DNA from: VRUE01 sp963699215
GTDB taxonomy: Bacteria; Actinomycetota; Thermoleophilia; Solirubrobacterales; 70-9
Direction of reading: 5' to 3'
DNA: 64,000 nucleotides
Assembly (NCBI GenBank): GCA_963699215.1
Contig: OY969422.1
Span: 2,441,407-2,505,406, forward strand
The notes beneath the pieces were generated by a model. It worked only from the letters and a program-made list of their open reading frames with translations. It did not search any database and was not told the origin of the DNA. Below are positions 60,505 through 64,000 of the stretch, one piece after another (positions within the stretch are counted from its first letter, which is position 1; the number at the start of each line of letters is the position of its first letter). A program made the translations under genes and the position numbers.

Positions 60505-62483
60505 GCGGCGCGACGCCGGAAAGGCTCTGGGACCCGCCGGCCGAGATGGTCGAGCGGGCGCGGATGACCGAGTACATGCGCTGGCTCGCCGCCGAGCGCG
60601 GCCTCAGCTTCGACGGCTACGACGACCTCTGGCGCTGGTCGGTCGAGGACCTGGAGGGCTTCTGGTCCTCGATCTGGGACTTCTTCGAGGTGCAGGCGGA
60701 CGGTGGCTACGACCGCGTGCTGGGCCGCCGCGCGATGCCCGGCGCCGAGTGGTTCGCCGGCAGCCGCCTCAACTACGCCGAGCACGTCTTCGCCGGCAAG
60801 GACGACGCCGAGCCGGCGATCCTGCACGCCTCGGAGCTGCGCGAGCTCGAGCAGCTGACCTGGGGCGAGCTGCGCGCCCAGGTCGCCGCCGTCGCCGCCG
60901 GCCTGCGCAGCCTCGGAGTCGAACGCGGCGACCGCGTCGTCGCCTACCTGCCGAACATCCCCGAGGCGATCGTCGCCTTCCTCGCCAGCGCCTCGATCGG
61001 CGCGGTCTGGTCGAGCTGCTCGCCCGACTTCGGCCCGGCCAGCGTGATCGACCGCTTCGCCCAGATCGAGCCCAAGGTCCTCTTCGCGGTCGACGGCTAC
61101 CGCTACGGCGGCAAGGACTTCGACCGCCGCGAGGTGCTCGCCGAGCTGCAGGAGGCGATGCCGAGCCTGCAGCGCACCGTCGTCCTCCCCTATCTCGACG
61201 CCGACCCAGACCTCTCCTCGCTGCGCGACGCGTCCCGGTGGGAGGAGCTGCTGACCGCGGGCGCGGACACTGAGCTCGACTTCGAGCGCGTCCCCTTCGA
61301 CCACCCGCTCTGGGTCCTCTACTCCTCCGGCACCACCGGGCTGCCGAAGGCGATCGTCCAGGGACAGGGCGGCATCCTGCTCGAGCACCTGAAGAAGCTC
61401 AACCTCCACGTCGACGCGCACCCCGGCGACCGCCTCTTCTGGTTCACGACGACCGGCTGGATGATGTGGAACTTCCTCGTCTCCGGCCTCCTCACCCGGG
61501 CCGCGATCGTCCTCTACGACGGCAGCCCCGGCCACCCGGACATGAGCGTCCTCTGGGATCTCGCGGGACGGGCCGGCGTGACCATGTTCGGCACCAGCGC
61601 CTCCTACATCGCCGCCTGCATGAAGGCGGGCATCGAGCCCGCCGCCGACCGCGACCTCAGCCGCCTGAAGGCCGTCGGCTCGACCGGCTCGCCGCTCTCG
61701 CCCGAGGGCTTCGACTGGGTCTACGACCACCTCGGCGCCGATACCTGGCTCTTCTCGACCAGCGGCGGCACCGACCTCTGCACCGCCTTCGTCGGCGGCG
61801 CGCCGCTGCTGCCCGTCTACCGCGGCGAGCTGCAGGGACGGGCGCTGGGCGCGGCGGTCGAGGCCTGGGACGAGGACGGCAACTCGGTGATCGACGAGGT
61901 CGGCGAGCTGGTCGTCACCGAGCCGATGCCCTCGATGCCTGTCCGCTTCTGGGGCGACGAGGACGGCAGCCGCTACCGGGCCAGCTACTTCGAGCACTAC
62001 CCCGGCGTCTGGCGCCACGGCGACTGGATCGAGATCACCTCACGCGGCACCGCGGTGATCTACGGCCGCTCCGACTCGACCATCAACCGCTCCGGCATCC
62101 GCATGGGCACGAGCGAGATCTACCGCGCCGTGCTCGGCATCGATGCGATCGTCGATGCGCTCGTCGTCGACATCCCCCGCCCCGGCACCGAGGGCTGGAT
62201 GCCGCTCTTCGTCGTCCTCCGCGAGGGCGCCGAGCTGGACGACGACCTGCGCCGCGAGATCGCCCGGCGGGTGCGCGAGCACTGCTCCCCCCGCCACGTC
62301 CCCGACGAGGTCTTCGCGATCGCCGAGGTGCCACGCACGCTGAGCGGCAAGGCGCTCGAGGTGCCGGTCAAGCGAATCCTGATGGGCACGGCCGCGGAGA
62401 AGGCGGCCAGCCGCGACTCGCTCGCCAACCCTGCGGCGCTCGACTGGTTCGTCGAGCTGGCCGCAACCCTCGAATCGGCCTAA
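60501..62483 (+). CDS. Acetoacetyl-CoA synthetase
   Basis: 660 residues of the acyl-adenylate family. The N-terminus LWDPPAEMVERARMTEYMRW and the domain FWSSIWDFFEVQ are typical of acetoacetyl-CoA synthetase. The adenylation motif is YSSGTTGLPKAI, then FTTTGWMMWNFLVSG, GSPLSPEGFDWVY, and the catalytic lysine in RTLSGKALEVPVKR. It activates acetoacetate with ATP and CoA, so links ketone-body or polyhydroxybutyrate-type metabolism to acetyl-CoA. GTG start overlaps the MBL stop. Confidence 0.9.
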   Translation: MSGATPERLWDPPAEMVERARMTEYMRWLAAERGLSFDGYDDLWRWSVEDLEGFWSSIWDFFEVQADGGYDRVLGRRAMPGAEWFAGSRLNYAEHVFAGKDDAEPAILHASELRELEQLTWGELRAQVAAVAAGLRSLGVERGDRVVAYLPNIPEAIVAFLASASIGAVWSSCSPDFGPASVIDRFAQIEPKVLFAVDGYRYGGKDFDRREVLAELQEAMPSLQRTVVLPYLDADPDLSSLRDASRWEELLTAGADTELDFERVPFDHPLWVLYSSGTTGLPKAIVQGQGGILLEHLKKLNLHVDAHPGDRLFWFTTTGWMMWNFLVSGLLTRAAIVLYDGSPGHPDMSVLWDLAGRAGVTMFGTSASYIAACMKAGIEPAADRDLSRLKAVGSTGSPLSPEGFDWVYDHLGADTWLFSTSGGTDLCTAFVGGAPLLPVYRGELQGRALGAAVEAWDEDGNSVIDEVGELVVTEPMPSMPVRFWGDEDGSRYRASYFEHYPGVWRHGDWIEITSRGTAVIYGRSDSTINRSGIRMGTSEIYRAVLGIDAIVDALVVDIPRPGTEGWMPLFVVLREGAELDDDLRREIARRVREHCSPRHVPDEVFAIAEVPRTLSGKALEVPVKRILMGTAAEKAASRDSLANPAALDWFVELAATLESA

Positions 62484-62485
62484 CC

Positions 62486-62537
62486 AGACGTGCCGCGAGT
62501 TGAGTACCCATAGTGACCGCTAACTCGCGGCACGTCT
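62486..62537. terminator. Bidirectional terminator with 16-bp stem
   Basis: Arms AGACGTGCCGCGAGTT (62486-62501) and its exact complement (62522-62537) with a 20-base loop, between convergent genes. It is followed by TTACG, not a long T-run. Confidence 0.75.
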
Positions 62538-62543
62538 TTACGC

Positions 62544-64000
62544 CTAGGCGGGCGTGACGGGGTTGCGGCGCTCGGCGAAGCGTCGGTCCTTGCTCGCCGC
62601 CATCGCGAAGCGGCGGATCAGCTCGGCGCGCAGGTCCTCGGGCTGGACGACGGCGTCGACGACCAGCTCGGAGGCGAGGTGGAGGATGTCGATGTCCGCC
62701 GCGTACTCCTCGCGTTTGCGCTCGACGAACTCCGCCCGCTCGGCCTCGTCCTCGATCGCCTGGATCTGGTTGTAGAAGACGGCGTTGATCGCCGCCTCGG
62801 GACCCATCACGGCGATCGAGGCGCTGGGGAGGGCGATGCAGCAGTCTGGCTCGAAGGCCGGCCCCGCCATCGCGTAGAGACCGGCGCCGTAGGCCTTGCG
62901 AACGACCACCGAGAGCTTCGGCACGGTCGCCTCGGAGACGGCGCTGATCATCTTCGCCCCGTGGCGGATGATCCCCTGGCGCTCGACCGCGGTGCCGATC
63001 ATGAAGCCGGGCACGTCGGCGAGGAAGAGCAGCGGCAGGTTGAAGGCGTTGCAGGTCTGGATGAAGCGTGCCGCCTTGTCGGCCGAGTCGACGAAGAGGA
63101 CGCCGCCTTTCTGGCGCGGCTGGTTGGCGACGACGCCGACGGCGCGGCCGTCGAGCCGGCCGTAGCCGACGATCAGCTCTTTGGCCCAGCGCTTGTGGAC
63201 TTCGAGCAAGGAGTCGGCGTCGAGCAGGACGTCGAGCAGCTCGCGCATGTCGAAGGGCTGGTTCTCGTCGGCGGGAACGATCTCGGCGATCGCGGCGTCG
63301 GAGGCCGGCGCCGCGGGCTCAACCGCGGGCGGCGGCTCGCGCCAGTTGCCCGGCATGTAGGAGAGGTAGCGCTTGGCGAGATCGATCGCCTCCTCGTCGC
63401 TCTTGACCAGGAAGTGGCCGCAGCCGGAGACGCCGGTGTGCATCTTCGCCCCGCCCATCTCCTCCAGCGTCACCTTCTCGCCGATCACCATCTCGGCCAT
63501 CCGCGGCGACCCCAGGTACATCGAGGCGTTGCCCTCGCGCATGATCACCACGTCGCAGAAGGCCGGGATGTAGGCGCCACCGGCGGCGCTCGGCCCGAAC
63601 AGGAGACAGACCTGCGGCACCTGGCCCGAGAGCCGCACCTCGTTGTGGAAGATGCGGCCCGCGCCGCGGCGTCCCGGGAACATCTGCACCTGGTCGGTGA
63701 TCCGCGCCCCGGCCGAGTCGACCAGGTAGACCATCGGCACCTGCAGCACCAGCGCCCGCTCCTGGATGCGGAGGATCTTCTCGACCGTCTTCGGCCCCCA
63801 GGAGCCCGCCTTGACGGTCGGGTCGTTGGCCATCAGGGCGACGCGGCGGCCGTCGATCCTCGCCAGGCCGGTGACGACGCCGTCGGCGCCGAGGCCCTCC
63901 TCATTCCAGTTGGCGAGCAGCGCCTCCTCGGCGAAGGAACCGGCGTCGACCAACCGCTCGACCCGCTCGCGCACCGGCAGCTTGCCCTGCTCGGCGGTCT
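62544..64000 (-). CDS. Acyl-CoA carboxylase carboxyltransferase subunit, 5' end cut by window
   Basis: 485 residues are visible; the frame runs beyond the window edge without a start. Motifs are DGVVTGLARIDGRRVALMAN, VYLVDSAGARITDQV, GPSAAGGAYIPAFCDVVIM and LADVPGFMIGTAVERQGI. Similar to propionyl- or methylcrotonyl-CoA carboxylase beta subunits (AccD5/MccB group), with an SAGAR segment common in the methylcrotonyl type. It is distinct from the carboxyltransferase nearer the middle of the window. Confidence 0.88.
   Translation of the reverse strand, partial: TAEQGKLPVRERVERLVDAGSFAEEALLANWNEEGLGADGVVTGLARIDGRRVALMANDPTVKAGSWGPKTVEKILRIQERALVLQVPMVYLVDSAGARITDQVQMFPGRRGAGRIFHNEVRLSGQVPQVCLLFGPSAAGGAYIPAFCDVVIMREGNASMYLGSPRMAEMVIGEKVTLEEMGGAKMHTGVSGCGHFLVKSDEEAIDLAKRYLSYMPGNWREPPPAVEPAAPASDAAIAEIVPADENQPFDMRELLDVLLDADSLLEVHKRWAKELIVGYGRLDGRAVGVVANQPRQKGGVLFVDSADKAARFIQTCNAFNLPLLFLADVPGFMIGTAVERQGIIRHGAKMISAVSEATVPKLSVVVRKAYGAGLYAMAGPAFEPDCCIALPSASIAVMGPEAAINAVFYNQIQAIEDEAERAEFVERKREEYAADIDILHLASELVVDAVVQPEDLRAELIRRFAMAASKDRRFAERRNPVTPA

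Overview
The window is very GC-rich (roughly 70%) and dense with genes. Its gene content fits an actinobacterium, most plausibly of the Thermoleophilia/Solirubrobacterales type. The evidence is a dcw cluster beginning with mraZ, a Tad pilus locus, acyl-CoA carboxylase carboxyltransferase paralogs, RDD and DUF7144 membrane proteins, a class III cyclase fused to an alpha/beta hydrolase, and lipoprotein beta-propellers. The lineage is an inference from these families, since no rRNA gene is present. Many genes are broken by single-base indels, clustered at 1-10,300 and 36,350-39,200 with isolated breaks near 12,245 and 20,600. Essential genes (murE, murF, rsmH, mraZ) are hit, so most breaks are probably sequence errors; coordinates of those genes are best estimates.

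Layout. 1-5,920 (minus): start of the cell division and wall cluster, mraZ-rsmH-ftsL-ftsI-murE-murF, behind a promoter whose spacer carries a three-repeat MraZ box. 5,980-6,842: a frameshifted membrane protein. 6,890-11,749 (minus): response regulator, histidine kinase, SAF protein (CpaB-like), CpaF ATPase, TadB and TadC as one overlapping operon. 11,855-16,128: a SIR2-like DUF4917 protein, small conserved proteins, a secreted propeller and a degenerate Rho-like protein. 16,155-24,735 (minus): a cobalamin riboswitch followed by two DUF4430 secreted proteins, EcfT, a fused double EcfA, an S component fused to a prenyltransferase-like alpha/alpha barrel, a nitroreductase and GlpD. The barrel plus DUF4430 pairing matches the two domains of animal intrinsic factor and transcobalamin, so this looks like a B12 scavenging system.

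24,769-26,620 holds two tandem copies of a module: an ArsR-like regulator divergent from a 19-codon gene, with 155-156 nt between them, a shared upstream block, a shared 18-nt palindrome and a hairpin after each mini-gene. 26,789-30,651 holds further HTH proteins, a secreted protein, a trypsin-like protease, a TPR protein and an epimerase. 30,780-39,325 is a compact biosynthetic cluster with almost every junction overlapping: tRNA-Thr, an arginyl-tRNA synthetase paralog, a fused aminodeoxychorismate synthase, a coupled 23-codon ORF, a GNAT, a histone-deacetylase-family hydrolase, a chorismate mutase, a P450 and an amine N-monooxygenase. The enzymes suggest a route from chorismate through 4-amino-4-deoxyprephenate to an N-oxidised, possibly tRNA-dependent product.

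39,329-44,157 carries a PQQ-type propeller lipoprotein behind a start-codon hairpin, and small SnoaL, SRPBCC and NTF2-like proteins. 44,185-45,804 is a 1.6-kb insertion at the 3' end of tRNA-Glu, bounded by a 19-bp direct repeat and a 12-bp inverted repeat, with a VapBC-type toxin-antitoxin operon and no integrase. 46,002-64,000 holds six tRNAs, alpha/beta hydrolases, a metallophosphatase, a second trypsin-like protease, an RDD protein, a Nudix hydrolase, a cyclase, a propeller, two carboxyltransferases flanking an MBL hydrolase and acetoacetyl-CoA synthetase, and bidirectional terminators. No gene-free stretch exceeds 300 bases.
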